From Beroe forskalii (lineage: Eukaryota; Ctenophora; Nuda; Beroida; Beroidae): DNA of 64,000 nucleotides. The stretch lies in the NCBI GenBank assembly GCA_011033025.1, contig WFMF01000436.1, positions 1 to 64,000 of the forward strand, read 5' to 3'. A program made the translations under genes and the position numbers. Every line of letters begins with the position of its first letter. Position 1 is the stretch's first letter. Of this stretch, positions 24,100 to 37,700 are shown piece after piece. A model generated the notes under the pieces. It had not been told where the DNA came from and did no database searches. It was given only the letters and a program-made list of their open reading frames with translations.

Positions 24100-27000
24100 C
24101 TAGGATTTGTTGACAGCGGCTGCATTCGCATGGAGTTGACATAAAGCTTTACCAGAATCATGGAAGAATGTCTTCCCAGCCAAAGGTGCTCTGCATACGT
24201 GGCAGGTAAAGGTTTGTCAAAATCATTGGAATTAAGTGACTTTTTTATGGCTAAATGTGACACCGAACGCGCAGAATTTGCCAAATGTCACACTGCTCGC
24301 GCACACATGGTCAAATTCTGTGGATTATTATGTGCGCGGCTCGCGCGCGGAAGAAATTTCATTTACGACACCAGTTTTTTATTTTAAATTTGGTTCAGCG
24401 CGTTCCGCAAACCAATCCTTCGCAGAATCAATGCAGTACGACATAAATCGAAAGTGTACCAAGAATACTGCCGAAAGTAAGGTGTTTTGGTACAACAATT
24501 TTGCGAAAACTACTAGTCAGATTTTAAAGAAACTTTTCAGTTAAGTTAAAGCTTGACCCAAAGAATATAGAAACGTCAAAAAATTGGTAGGTCTATGTGC
24601 TAACTTTCGAGATATAATCCAACACATGGAAATGTTATTTTAGCGATTTTTACGGTATTTTGGTACATCGATTACTCGAAAACTGGTCGTCACATTTTTA
24701 TGAGAAATTCCAATTAGGTCGACTATGGCCCAACTATCATAAAAACGTCAAAAATTGGGTGGTTTATGAGCTAACTTCCGAGCTATAACAAAACAAAGAA
24801 AAATGGTATTTCCTTGTGTTCGGGGATATCTCGAAATTTAGCATATAGACCCCTATTTTTGACAGTTTTATGTTCTTCTAGTCATGCTCGACCTAACTGG
24901 AAAGTTTTATTAAAATGTGACGACCAGTTTTCAAGCAATCGTTGTACCAAAATACTGAGAAAATCGCTAAAATTAAATTTTCTTGTGTTTGAATATAGCT
25001 CGTAAGTTAGCATATAGACCCCCTAATTTTTTGACGGTTTTATGTTCTTTGGGTCATGCTTGAGCTAACTGGAAAGTTTCATCAAAATGTGACGACTAAT
25101 TTTCGGGTTACATACACTTGTACCAAATCCCATAATTTGGTACACTTGGTACACTTAGGTCCCTCTCAATCAATGATTTGTGAAGGCATCCAAGATAACA
25201 CGCCTTGTACAGTATAAATGGAGGGAAAGACAGCCCTCTAGCTGATGTAATCTGTCACACTCATTACCCCAATTATTCCCTGTACCAGGTCCAGCCTGTC
25301 ACATGACTAAAACTTACATACAAATTATTCTTATACGTGTACTACACCCTTTTGATCAATGGCACTCGAAATTACAGAAAAATTATTACACTTTCCCTAT
25401 CTACACTTTCTGCCTCCCCCAATCCTGGCACTTACGTGGCAGGTAAAGCAGCCGTTGTGCCAGTCCTTGTCCAGGGCACTGATCCATTTGGCAGCCCCCT
25501 CTATCTTCTCACCACATCCAGCGCAATCAGGTAGGAAGTTTGTGTGACACTTGTTACAGTACGGCTTCCCTGTGAAAGAGGGATCAGGGGGTTCAGGGTG
25601 CCATAAGTTAAAGTTCATGGCACAGTAGGTTTACGTTTGTGGGAATATGAAGCTTAAATTGTGCCATTTAAGACAGTTGATTGACTTTGAAGAAAGTTCA
25701 TTACTTTAGCAATTTAATTGATACCACTGGGAGAACGATACAATTGAGAGTTTCTATTCAGAAGTTTTGAGCTTTTGATTATCATACGCGATTCAAGTGA
25801 TTATTTATTGATTGTAAGATTAAAGAAATTGCCATATTCTTCCATAACAAATCGTCGTTCAACCCACTGATAAAAACATACCATTGTCCACGTTGAATCC
25901 GTCAGTCAGTACTTTGTTACATTGGGCACATGTGAAGTGTTCAGGATGGTAGTTGTTTCCCAGAGCTTGAATAACGGGCTGAAACAATGGCAAAAATTAG
26001 CCACAATAACTAAATAATAACAATCTATGAGTTATGACGCCATTTTCATGATTGAAAGTCGGTAGTTGATGGGGTAACTTTCATCGACTCCATGTATCCA
26101 ATGAATTGGTGTATCATAATTAATGAATTGACTCCTTTTATACCATTCCTTTATACAATGGTACATGGCTCCGTGTATACTTGTATATTGCCACAATGAT
26201 ATACCTATACATACTTGTATACATAGCAAATTCTATATTGACTCTTTATTAAGTCCCGACCTATTTGCCGAATTGACGAATAAGAACGAAGAAAATGCAT
26301 GTCAAAATAAGATATATAAATGTCCCATTATTTCTAAGAAATTTCTTGGTACGTTCCAACCTTTTTATTTTGCAAAGTGGTGCATGACATTAATCTATTA
26401 ATATAGGAATGGATCAGTGAATTGGAGATTCATTTCCAAGTTTCAATTTTCTGTTATCGTCCGAACATGACCTCAAACTCAAGAGCTCAAATATATGCTG
26501 ACATTAATGCCTCCCATAGTCAAAGCTTCTTCTTAATACCTTAATCCTCTTGCCATTGCTCAGGCAAACTGTTAAGTATGTAACCATGAAAAGCAAGTGG
26601 TTACAATACACAAGAATTAAAGTAGGTTGTACCACACACACCGCCGTGTTACAACTTACACTACACTCGTTTAAAAGTTTAAAATTGCGGTAATTTACAG
26701 TAATGGTGCACGTTTTATGGCATATTTTGTCTTTGCTTCTGTAAAAACAAAGAAATTTAAATTTTGTTCTTAAACTGAGTAAGTATATTTGAGGAGGATT
26801 ATGACTTCATGAAAGTAAATGAATATAGGAATGAATACGAATGAATTAATTAATGATAGATGGTTGTGTTGAATTTATTTTTATCGGCATTCGACTGACA
26901 TTTAACCACGCCCACGAATATAAATTATGTCAAAACTCAATACCATATAAGTCCATCTTGTGTACGGCATATATTGGTTTGGTGACCTAATCTCATGATC

Positions 27001-30000
27001 ACACTGACTGATTAATGATCATTTTCACTGCCTTGAAGAGTTGATGAATTGGAATTTGACCTGCTAAATATACCATGGTGATGTCATAATTACATCATCA
27101 ACTCGTGGAGATCATCATACAGAACCAAAATAAATAGCTGTTCGAGGAAATGTATAAATCAACATTTTAAGCCATGTCAATGATTTCACTTCCAGCCAAC
27201 AGTATTTTTAATTTTTCATGCGAGAAGCAAAACCTATGATAATCGAGGCGTTATCATTGGCACATGGTCATTTCAAATTACTCGTCATATATACAAATTA
27301 AGAAAGGTGTATCCGAATTACATATTATGCTCAAATATATGTGCATAATTCAAACATATGATAGTGTTCAGGAGTTTTAAGGTTTCAGTCTTAATTCCAC
27401 GTTTACACGGTATGTCATTAATTACCATTGGAGTGTATCGGGGAATCATTACGGAGAGTGATGAGGTATACCTTGTCATTGCACCAAAATACGCTGGAAA
27501 TTAGAGCATATTTTGAATATCTTATTTTCTACGACGAATGACTTCAAAATTCCACCATTTTGATACCCATCAGAAATCAATTTATCTCTGTGCTTGAATC
27601 AGTCGGCATTAATAAAGAAGAGCAATGATACCGATTGTCACTGCACGTTTGATAAAGGAGCACTACTCAAGTCAGGGAGTCGTTGGTGAGCTACACAAGT
27701 TGTATACCACCCATCATATATCAGATTAAAGTTTGTATTAATGTGCATAATAATGATATCATTAAGACTTTATGAACTTCACACCCGTACAGTTTTATTA
27801 TCATAGGACCATACACGAATACACTCAGGCTTCAATGACCCCACCAATCCAACATAATGCAGTTTAGTTCAGAATACACTCACATTTTGATCAAGATTTG
27901 TTCTATCGCAAAAACGCCCAGAAACCAATAAGTATTAAGTAATCAATTATCTATGGCACCGTTAAGTAAAATTAGAAAACTTCGTAAAAATGGAATTAAA
28001 AGTTGGATGCATCACAAACACTAGTGATAGGATGAGAATTGTTCTCTTACCCCTGCGACGGCTTGTCCACAGTTGACACACTTCTCTCCGAACTTGTCAA
28101 AGTAACACGGTCCACAGAACAGCTCCTCCTCCACCTCCTTGAACCCCTGCAAATTAAGGTTGGTAAATATTCTACATTCGTTGTCAGCTTGATTTCAAGT
28201 GTTTATCGCTCGCTAAATCTTCAACATTCGGTTCCGGTCATTTCGGGCTGCGCGCCTTCGACAATAATTTAGCGATTAACCACCTCAATCAATAATGAAA
28301 TTTAGAAATATGCGATAGCATAGGGCTTGGTGAATGACAATGCTGTCCGGATGTATTCAACCGAATATTTGAAAGACAATATTATATTGGTACCAACTCA
28401 ATGCACATAATTACAAATTACAACTTTGTGACATCTATGTGACAAGTCATGAATTCTATACATCTCAGTGCCTTTCAAGAAAACCACAGTACATTTTTGT
28501 TGCATGACAATTGACAATTGGCAGGTGGTCACCCAATGTGACATAAAAATAGATAACCAGTGCCACTGAGATGAATAATTACATGCCATATTATGCTCTG
28601 GGAATTTCAAGGAAATTTTCTTATTGGATCTTTGAATAACAACTTGATTTTGGTTTAATGTGAAATTATTTGGAAGCTCCGAACCTATCAGCTTTTCCCG
28701 GACTTTCTAATATTCATCATGTTTACAATCAAAGAATCAAGCGATGCAGCATGGGAAATTATGAGAAAGTAATCTGAAATTAAGCATCTGAGAGCAATTG
28801 GGAGAAAGTAATCTAACATTCAGTATCTGATGAAAACAGTGTAGCAGTTGGTACGTAGCAGTTGGTACATCTTTGAAAATAAAAGTAAAATTCATAATTT
28901 ATATTCTAAATGATCATTTGAGATAAGGAATTATCTATTTTACACCTTTTTCTACACTGTATACCCTTTCAATGCTCGATCAATGCTTTGAACATGACTA
29001 CATTATCATCAACGATATTGTGTCATCTGCAATAAATAAAACGTTTTTTTCCTGAGCACCCCAGAACCGCAGCAATGAGAGCGTTATTGAGAATATTAAC
29101 CGCGGCTATGAGTGACGAGAATGTTATTTAGAAGTATTTGTGATTATTGAATATTGATTCCTGTGATTCTTCACCGAAAGGAACGCAAAAGGTAATCTGT
29201 TTTGACAGGAGGCCGCGAAATTGGAAAAATCGCCCGTTTTCAAATGCCCAAAAAGATGATGGTTAGTAAAATTATTACACAGCCTGAATCGTGTGAATAG
29301 TTTTTGAAAATAATAAAATTAACTTTTATACTACTTTTATAATAGGCATTGTCTGCAAGGTTGTTACTTGAGTGGAGATGGTGCATAATTTCATCCAACA
29401 AGATTCAACAGAGATTTAACAGAAATTCATTTAAGATCATTGCTATTCTTAGATTATGTAAGCCCCTAAGCCCCGAAGTCGCATAATATGCTATAATTAA
29501 CATAGACGACTAAAACCTGTGAAATTTTACTAAATTATGCATATTTTAATCATGATTTGATACTTAATGAGCATGAGAAAAATGTTCCATCAAAGATCCG
29601 TGGAATTCATGCTTCAACCGGTGGCCCCGTAATTCGATGAAAATGAGAATTAAAGTTGGAATTCATAGTATGACTGAAATTTTAATGCATTAACATAACA
29701 TATTTTGTTCAATATGGTGAAGCGCAATGATGGATATTTTAGCAGAAATAGAGAAGTTGGTCGGCACAAGAATGAAATGTCAGGTATGGTAACTACTGCT
29801 GAAATTACACAAGGTACCTTGTGTACAAGGTACCTACCCTGTGTACAAGGTACCTATCTTGTGAACAAGGTACCTCCCTTGTGTACAAGGTACCTATCTT
29901 GTGTACAAGGTACCTATCTTGTGTACAAGGTACCTACCTTGTGTACCTTTATCATTTATACCAACACATGGGAAGTGACATGGTGTCGGGGATTTATTTG

Positions 30001-30444
30001 TGCGAATTAATAATTCTCGGATACTATGACATGAAATGTGGGTCTTGGGTGTGACGGTCGGCAATAATTATTTGAATTTCAAATAGTGCCGCCGATAATG
30101 ACCAAATACATTCAAAGAAAATATTATATGTAACCAGTAACCAGATAGGTCACAGATCAAACAAGTTTCACGGTGCATAAAACACAAACTTTGAAGGTTA
30201 AAGATTCCAAGGCAACACACAGGCATCCCATACCAACAAACAAAAGTATCGACAAACACACAAACACAAACAGAGAAATAAATCAAACAAACACTCAGAC
30301 AACAGACACAGTTCGAACAAACAAACACACATAAAGTTGGTAAACAAACAGTTGGTACCAACCTGTGAGAGATCCCCGCTACAACTACAACACTTGAAGT
30401 GTTCAGAGTGCCACGCCCTCCCTTGTGCTCCAACGTACGCTCCT
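24100..30444 (-). CDS. PDZ-LIM (ALP/Enigma family) gene, LIM-domain exons
   Basis: Exons from 5' to 3': 30363-30444, 28051-28146, 25882-25978, 25436-25569 and 24100-24198; the first LIM zinc pair (CKAC) is at the end of exon 31703-32141. Together they encode three LIM zinc fingers. LIM1 has CKAC, WHSEH, CCSC and CGPC; LIM2 has CVNC, YHPEH, CAQC and CNKC; LIM3 has CAGC, WHNGC, the CHVC pair and CQLH. All eight zinc ligands of each are present. The order and spacing match the Enigma subfamily (PDLIM5, PDLIM7, LDB3/Zasp), which binds alpha-actinin and signalling proteins at actin structures and Z-discs. The protein ends ANAAAVNKS. Splice phases agree along the series except the last junction, where LIM3 is interrupted by an insertion-like sequence with no AG acceptor (see 24196-25448). 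Confidence 0.9.
24196..25448. mobile_element. Foldback insertion splitting LIM3, 16 bp direct repeats
   Basis: The 16-mer TACGTGGCAGGTAAAG stands at 24196-24211 and again at 25433-25448. Both copies are LIM3 coding sequence read on the - strand (F-T-C-H-V). Removing one copy and the 1221 bases between them restores an uninterrupted LIM3 domain. The inserted part contains a long inverted repeat: roughly 24486-24815 against 24816-25136, each arm made of two related units with words such as GTACCAAAATAC, TGTGACGACCAG and TTAGCATATAGACC. No open frame resembling a transposase is present. The layout suggests a target-site duplication around a foldback element. As an alternative it is a spliced intron with an unusual GT-AC border. 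Confidence 0.7.
29811..29948. repeat. Seven-unit 20 bp array of KpnI-site palindromes
   Basis: The unit AAGGTACCTATCTTGTGTAC recurs seven times, with the first copy shortened. Each unit contains the palindrome GGTACC, and the junction CTTGTGTACAAG is nearly palindromic, so single strands can fold repeatedly. It lies in an intron of the PDZ-LIM gene. Confidence 0.9.
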
Positions 30445-31514
30445 CTGAAAATGGGTTAATGAGTTTCAAGGGCTTTCAAGGGGTTTGGATGTTCCTCCCC
30501 TTTTCCCCCTTTTTTGCTGTTTTTACAACTATTGATATGACACTGGATCATCGAGGAACTCGTCATAATTATAGATCCAGGTTTCTGGACGTTTAGACAA
30601 TATCCCTTGTTATTTAAAATAAATTCGAGTAGGCACTACAGATTCGCGAAAGATGGGAACATCAATACCACATTCCAAAAGGATGCATGACAGAAGGAAT
30701 GTACCTAAATGTAAGCAAGAACACTACATTCTCAGTTTCTGATGTATTGCAAAGAATTTGAATATTTTATAAGAGGAAACAAAGTACCTAAATTAGATTG
30801 CCTGCAGGCTTTTCTGATTCCAAAGCGTGCAAACGATTTGGTGGTTTGTAATGTGGGACAGACCGGAAACGGGAAAACTCAAAACTTTACTGTTTCCAAC
30901 AAGGAACAAAGCTACCTTTTTTTTTATAAGAAACTTAGAAATCCTAGCTACAAGTTTCTGTTTTTCGATTTTGAGCCTAAAAGTTTCTTAATCGATTTCT
31001 TAATTCTACCGACATACGTACGAAAAATGTCTGAAATTTCCAACATAGGAACCTACTGTGTAGACTGTAGTTGAGGATTAGAATCGAACCTTCTGATATT
31101 TTCAGTTAAATTATACACTTTTAAGCATGTACCTATCTTAAAAGATTTGAGCAGCTGTATACAATAATGTTCAGGGATCTTCATCAAATGTTCTTCCAAA
31201 AAGTTTGAAATTTTGAAATTTAGATAATATCTAAATCCTATAATGCTTGGAACTTTTGAAATAGATATGGAACTGTAGTGTCCTGTCGCAACAACAATTT
31301 CTAAATGTTTTGTGGTATCGGACATGTTAAAACCGAAAAAATCATGAAAGATTCATTTTCTAAATTTCTATTCTATATTATGATCAATTATCACATATCC
31401 AGTATACAATTGTTCAATAAGTAAGATTAGAAATGTTCAGAAAAATGGGGGTCAACACCCCCAAGAAACAGAAAAAGCCCAGTTGCAATAGGATTTTATA
31501 CACAAATTTCAAAA

Positions 31515-31635
31515 TTCTAGGCTAGAAGTTTCTTAATTGTAAATCAGTGAAGTTTCTTTCCGAAATTCTAGGCTAAGTTTCTTAAATTTTCGGAAATCCT
31601 AGGCTAAGTTTCTTATAGACAGTTTCTTATAAAAA
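31515..31635. repeat. Short tandem repeat TTCTAGGCTAAGTTTCTTA
   Basis: Three to four imperfect copies of a phrase of about 35 bases built on CTAGGCTAAGTTTCTTA lie just 3' (+ strand) of related words at 30930-31000, where AAATCCTAGCTACAAGTTTC occurs. Confidence 0.6.
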
Positions 31636-31702
31636 AAACTGAGTGTATACTGATGAGAATAAATAAGAACAACGCCAACATCTAAGAATAAAGCCCACTG
31701 AC

Positions 31703-34700
31703 CTTATCTCCTGCTTGCATGCCTTACAGATAGGCAGCAGGATAGGCTTGGTTGGGAAGAGTGGTTTGCCCCTCCCACTGCCCCATTGGTCGCTGCACTC
31801 CTGGGTGGTGATTGGTCCTTGGTCACACTCCCCTGGCTGGCTGGTCCTGGGACCCTCGGCTGACTGGTAGTGCTAGGTGCCATTCCCTTAGGGGGTGTAG
31901 CAGCTGCCGGCGTGATATTAGAGTTGGCAGGCGTGATATTAGAGCTGGCAGGCGTGATATTGGAGCTGGCAGGTGTGGTGTTGGGAGAGGGTGTCTTCTG
32001 GTAGCTGTTCTTAGGAGAGGCAGGTTTGACGTAAGAGCGGTCAGGACTGTTGAAGGTGGGGGTGGAGGGGTTGTTCAGCATGTTGGCAACACGAGGCGGG
32101 GGGCTGGCTTCAGACTGTGGGGTGCTGTCAACAAGGGGCACCTGGGCGAAATAAAGGGTGTAATATTGATTTAAATCATATTAAATAATATCATAGACAA
32201 CAGCCATTTCTATTCGATAGTTAATAACATTAGTCAAGAACAATGGATAGCATTTGCAATCAAAGAAATCATGCGACTAATGATTGACAATTTACGCATG
32301 CAAGAATCAATTAAACAATGAACATGCAAATTAGATTTTTTTGAAAAAAGTAATGAACATTTCTACCATTTTGGGCTTTACAGGTGCATGCAGGGGCTTT
32401 ACTCCTACTTTTTTATGGCCGTTGAAGGTTGGTGTGTTGCCGTTAGAGGGCAGAGGTGAAGCACAGGTTGAGTTGTAGTAAACCGGAGTTTTGGGAGCCT
32501 GGGATGTGATAAGTGAGGCTATCAAGTCATTCAATCCATGTACTTGTATTTTGTGATGGATAAATTGTGCTTCAATTGATCAGAATTAATTCATTTGCGA
32601 AAGTCGACAAAGTGCTCAAGTAAACTGCTCTGGCTACACATCAAACGAGGAACAGATATCATCACAGTAAAGTCATACACTGCTCGGGCATTATCACCAC
32701 AGCATTCAAAGCGAGATGGTTGTATTCTGTCATATTTGACCTTGAACTAGCAACACTTTTCAGCGACTTACTGAAGGAGCAGGAGCAGGAGCCACATACT
32801 CAGCTTCCTCAGGGGGAGGTGTGATGGGTCGGACTGGGGGCCTCACTGGGGCCTGTCTCAAGACACTACCCGGGGATACCACTAGTGGATACACACACAA
32901 GGGAGAAGGGTCATGCATAAATCATTAGAGTCATGCAAATAAGATGCATGTGTAATTATTAGTGTCATGCATTATAAATAGTGCTACAAATGCTAAGATT
33001 GCTTCAAAATACTGTATTGTTTTTGTTTCATGCATTGAAAGATTTGAAAGAATCAAAATATTTGACAATCACTAAAAAGGGATTATCAATGCTTCACATG
33101 CATCCCATGCTTTAAGTCTGCATACAATACTTCACAGATACGATATCACCTAGTGGATCAGGAGTGGTTTTATCCTTGAAGGATGCAGCCGGTGACACTG
33201 AAGACTTTACTCCAGAAGTGACAGGTGACACAGAAGACTTTGGCCCAGAAGTAGTCGGTGACACTGCGGGTTTCACCCAAGGCTGGACGGGTACTGGGGC
33301 GGGTTTGGAAGGGGTTGTGTCGGGGGTTGGTGGGGATGTGGAGGAAGGGTTGGGGGAGTCAGGTGAGGCAGGGAACCGGTTGTAGAAGGAACCTTTGTTC
33401 TTGAACTTGTTTTCGTTGAGATCTACAGAGTCAAATTTCTTCTTGATATCTGGAATAAGGGTTGTTTTAAAATCTTGTGTTAGCCGTGAATTTCACATGA
33501 ATTTGGATAATTTGAATTCATTATGTGTACTGTAACTGCAATCTGCATTTTCATCCAGAATAGCTAGAAGTTTATTGTGTTGTAATTAAAGGCATTATAC
33601 TGGCTTTTACAGAGAATAATTACTTCAAAGATTTGAACACCGATATCCTGACCTTAAAAGATCGCCGACTCGGTATTTAATAAAAGAGCGTTTACTGCAA
33701 CTAACGACTACCTCCTGTATTTAGTAAATGGCTGCATGTTATTAAAGTTCAAAGTTCTTCCTCCCACTTTAATACCAACCATTAATGGTTTTACAACCTA
33801 GTAGCATATAACTAGTAGCGTCTTACTCAGATTGATCACCAGCTAAATTCTTTGAGCTGGGTAGTAAAATGTACAATATACGGTTATTAGGATTGGTGGC
33901 TAATTATTGCAAAATCTTCTAATCTCAGAGCTGATCATGGACCAAGATTACACAATCATATAAATTCGAATCACACTTTTCTCTTTTCCTGCAAATATAA
34001 TACTGATGAAAACAGCGATAACACGGCTTTGGGATCAGAGATAAGCACACCACTTTGTTTTACACACAATCCCTTTTCACGGTTCAGTATATGTAATACC
34101 ATGTACCAAACTTGGTGGTATTATGTTGTGTTTATACCACCTGGCACACCTGTGTGAAATATGGTACAATGCCATTGTGTGTTTCCTACAATCTAAATAC
34201 GCCTGGTAAATGAATATACCTAGGGTGGAAAATCTTTGTTTACTTGGTAGACTTCTAGGAAATGCTTCAATATCATACCATGGTTCCTAGTGCATTTTCC
34301 TGGTAACTGAACATAATATTTGGGCATAAAAACGTTTGTTTTGCAGTATTAATACTTTTGTTCAAAGCCAATGGTTGCACAAAAACAACGTATTATATGA
34401 TTCGAAATCAATCTTTAAATCCTCGAGGCTCGAATGGCAAATATGGAAATATCTAATAGGTATTATGTCGTCAATGCCCTTTGTCCGATAAAATATTACC
34501 AAGGACCAATCCTGTGGTGTGTATTATGTTTTGTTTTTGTTATAGAGCACATATTCCATTCCAAAGAATTGTCCAAGATGGAGAGGAAATATTATGCAGT
34601 GGATACCTACATACTGCAGTGTTGGATAGAAAACTCCACACCAAAGATGTATAATGACATAATGTAGTTTTGCGTACAATAATGAATAATTTGGCCCACT

Positions 34701-37700
34701 TAACTATAGATTTCCCTACAAAACGCATGCAATATCCGAATATTATTGTCTATCCACAACATCCACCTTCTCTGAAAGCTTTTCATTTCCCGGTACACTC
34801 ATTAAACAACAGTCTATACTTGAGTGTATCAAGATGAACATTAAACAATAAGCCTCCAGATTCCAAGAACCCTAAGTTCGTTGCTGAATCCAGAGTCCAG
34901 GTCTCTCCAGGACTTTGGAGAGTCCAGGGCTCTTTAATGTGCACAAACAAAGATAGTTTGTGTATCTACATTCTACATGTCATGTCCTGCACAGGAGAAT
35001 AGGTGGTTCAGCATCATCAACTCACCATTGTAAAGCCTGGTAATGACGTCACTATCTGAATCTATTTCTCACTCACGATGCAGAGATTCCGTGTATCTTC
35101 ATAAGATTACAACTTATATCGTTCATTAGTTTATTAAGTAGTCATACAGGGCAATAACAGACTCTAATCGATGCTGTATATACCCAACGTTTTGGAAATG
35201 GTAAAACTTCAAAACACAGATCTAATGGATTATGCTGACTGTGGAAGTGTCATGAGTCATACTGCAGTCCACAGACCATTTCGGCGTGAGAAATGAGTTG
35301 TATATAGCTTGAGACAAATCCTCGATATCATGATGGGTAAACGTCCAAGACATCAATTGTCATATTTTCCTATCTCAACTAAAAGGCTTTTTAACCAGAA
35401 AGGATAGGAGTATCGAGTTTTGGCATAATACTCCTCCTCTTCCTGATGAAGTTTACCAAAAAATAACCATTTTCCCACTGAAGAGTTTTAATACTCCCAC
35501 TCACCTTGACTGTTGGCAGTGAGACTGCTGGGAGCCACCAGTCTGCGTGGGGTCGGGGACCGAGGCATCTGTGGACCTGGGAAAGGGTTAGAGGCGTAAG
35601 GTAACATTGAACTGTAACTCACTCATGAGGTTTTGAATTATAATGTGAAGGTAAGAGGGTTACATCTTTACATGAATTGCATGAGACATTCACAAGGGAA
35701 TGAATTTATGCAAGGGGTGCCGAAAAGAAAGAAGCGCGTGCGATTACCATTTATCGCTCAATAGATATAATAGTTTTTTTTTCTAAAATAATGCTATAAA
35801 TCTTAGACCTCATGATGATGATTCTCTGATAAAAGTCTCTGAGAAACCGACCAATCCGTATCAAAATCAAGTTATTACTTTATTATTCACGTCATGATAA
35901 ACAACTTCTATTTCATATCTTATCTTTTAATAAACATTAAACTACTCTGTTCATTGATCAGATCGCGGTTTATTGTTGTAATGCATCGCAACTTTAGAAG
36001 TCAATTGTTCATTACCACATTTAGAAAGTTTTATCATGGTACATCAAGTTTATCTTATAATCGGCCGAAATAAGCGAAAAGCAAGTGTGGGAAAAGCAAG
36101 AGAAAGCTTCTTGAAATGGAGAGTTAATTTTCTGCATCTTCAGAACAAGCACTGCTTTTCTTTGTTAATTCAGTCATTTGGAGAACACGAGTACGTAAAT
36201 ATGGATGAAAATAACAAATTGTGACACCTACAATGGTCAACAAACACAATACTAACTTTTAGCTGGCGGAGTGCCAGGATTGTATGCCATGCTCGCTAAA
36301 CTGAACCCCGCAACCACCCCTCCATTCTCTCCGGGGGGTTTGAGGGAGTTGTTAACTTCCACTACGGGTTTGCGGGTACTCTCTGCAGCGGGTTTGTGGG
36401 GAGTGTCTTGGTCTGCTGCGGGTTGGGAAGAAGACATCTTGTTGGTGGAGGGTTTGGGGTTGTCTGCACTTGGGTCACCGGCTGCTGCAATGGAGTAGAG
36501 GAATGAGAGGTGTTAGTGAGCTGATTGGGTGGAAATGAGGGTCGATTGTCTTGTGGAAATAGACAATTGGTAATAAAGTTCTAATGATAAGGCTTTTTAA
36601 TTTCACGTTTTTATATGGAAATACCCTAATTTTGATATCAATTTCATTCGGTCATGCACTGTTTCCTACCAATAATCTTGTTTCAAGCGCAGTGTTCGCA
36701 AAGCACAATGTTTCGTATCAGTGCGTTTAAAAAGCGAAACATGATCATGACCTTGTAGCCGTGACATATACATTAAGTCATCCTTGTATGCTTATTGATT
36801 GAATATGTAGCATTATGTGCATACTCATGATGTTATGACAGAGTTATGATCATATTACTCATACAAAGGTGGGGTCAGCAGTGGTCAGGAGTCATTCACT
36901 CCTATATATGGAATTGTGTTTAATAAACCTGATGATATCATATTTAACCCTTGTTATATCATCATAGAGCATGTAAGATGATAAGCATTAACAAACTTTG
37001 CAGGTGGCAGCCAATAGCAATATTACTAGCGTTTTTGTTATAAAAACGAAGCTTTTGGGTTTCGTTCGTGATTTGGAGATTTAAACAAAACCAAAAAGCT
37101 CCACTTATGACAAGGTGCGGGTGCCAAAATAAGGAACTCAAAGATTAACAATTTTTGCGTCCTGTTGAGCAAAAACCCACAAACATAGAATATGAAATGG
37201 CGTGCAAACGATTTCAAATTTCAATATAAGTTACCCATAACATTCACGAAATCCATGCACGAATGAACTTAGTATAATTAATTTTTTAAATAAAGGTTTG
37301 AGTAAAAATAACACGAATAAGGTCCTTGAAATTTACAATTGTCTTGTTTATCATTTCATCCATGGGTCTAGCCACTTCATAACCAAATTTAAACAAATAT
37401 GTTGGCTGGCTGGCGTATTGCGTAAGACCGATTATAATTCAATTTGCATACTTCCATAAATTTATTCTTATATTTCATCATTCATTCTTATATCACAAAT
37501 CAAATTCATGTCTTTGCGTGTAAGCATTATGTGGTTTCGTAATAGCTTAAAAGCACGTAACTTAGGCCGAAAGAGTTACTCACAGAACATTTCACAACAT
37601 AAACTATATCATATATACGAAATGTTATTATATATCATATATTTTGATTATGCATGCAAAGATTTAAACTTAAACGATACGTTGTGGGAACAATTGGTAA

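Noticed and set aside
29811-29948. CRISPR-like repeat array
   Set aside because: The units are directly adjacent with no spacers, and the window is from an animal.
31812-32174. + strand frame over the linker exon (and similar ones at 33164-33385 and 36271-36498)
   Set aside because: Antisense shadows of the - strand PDZ-LIM exons, which have matching splice sites and family motifs.
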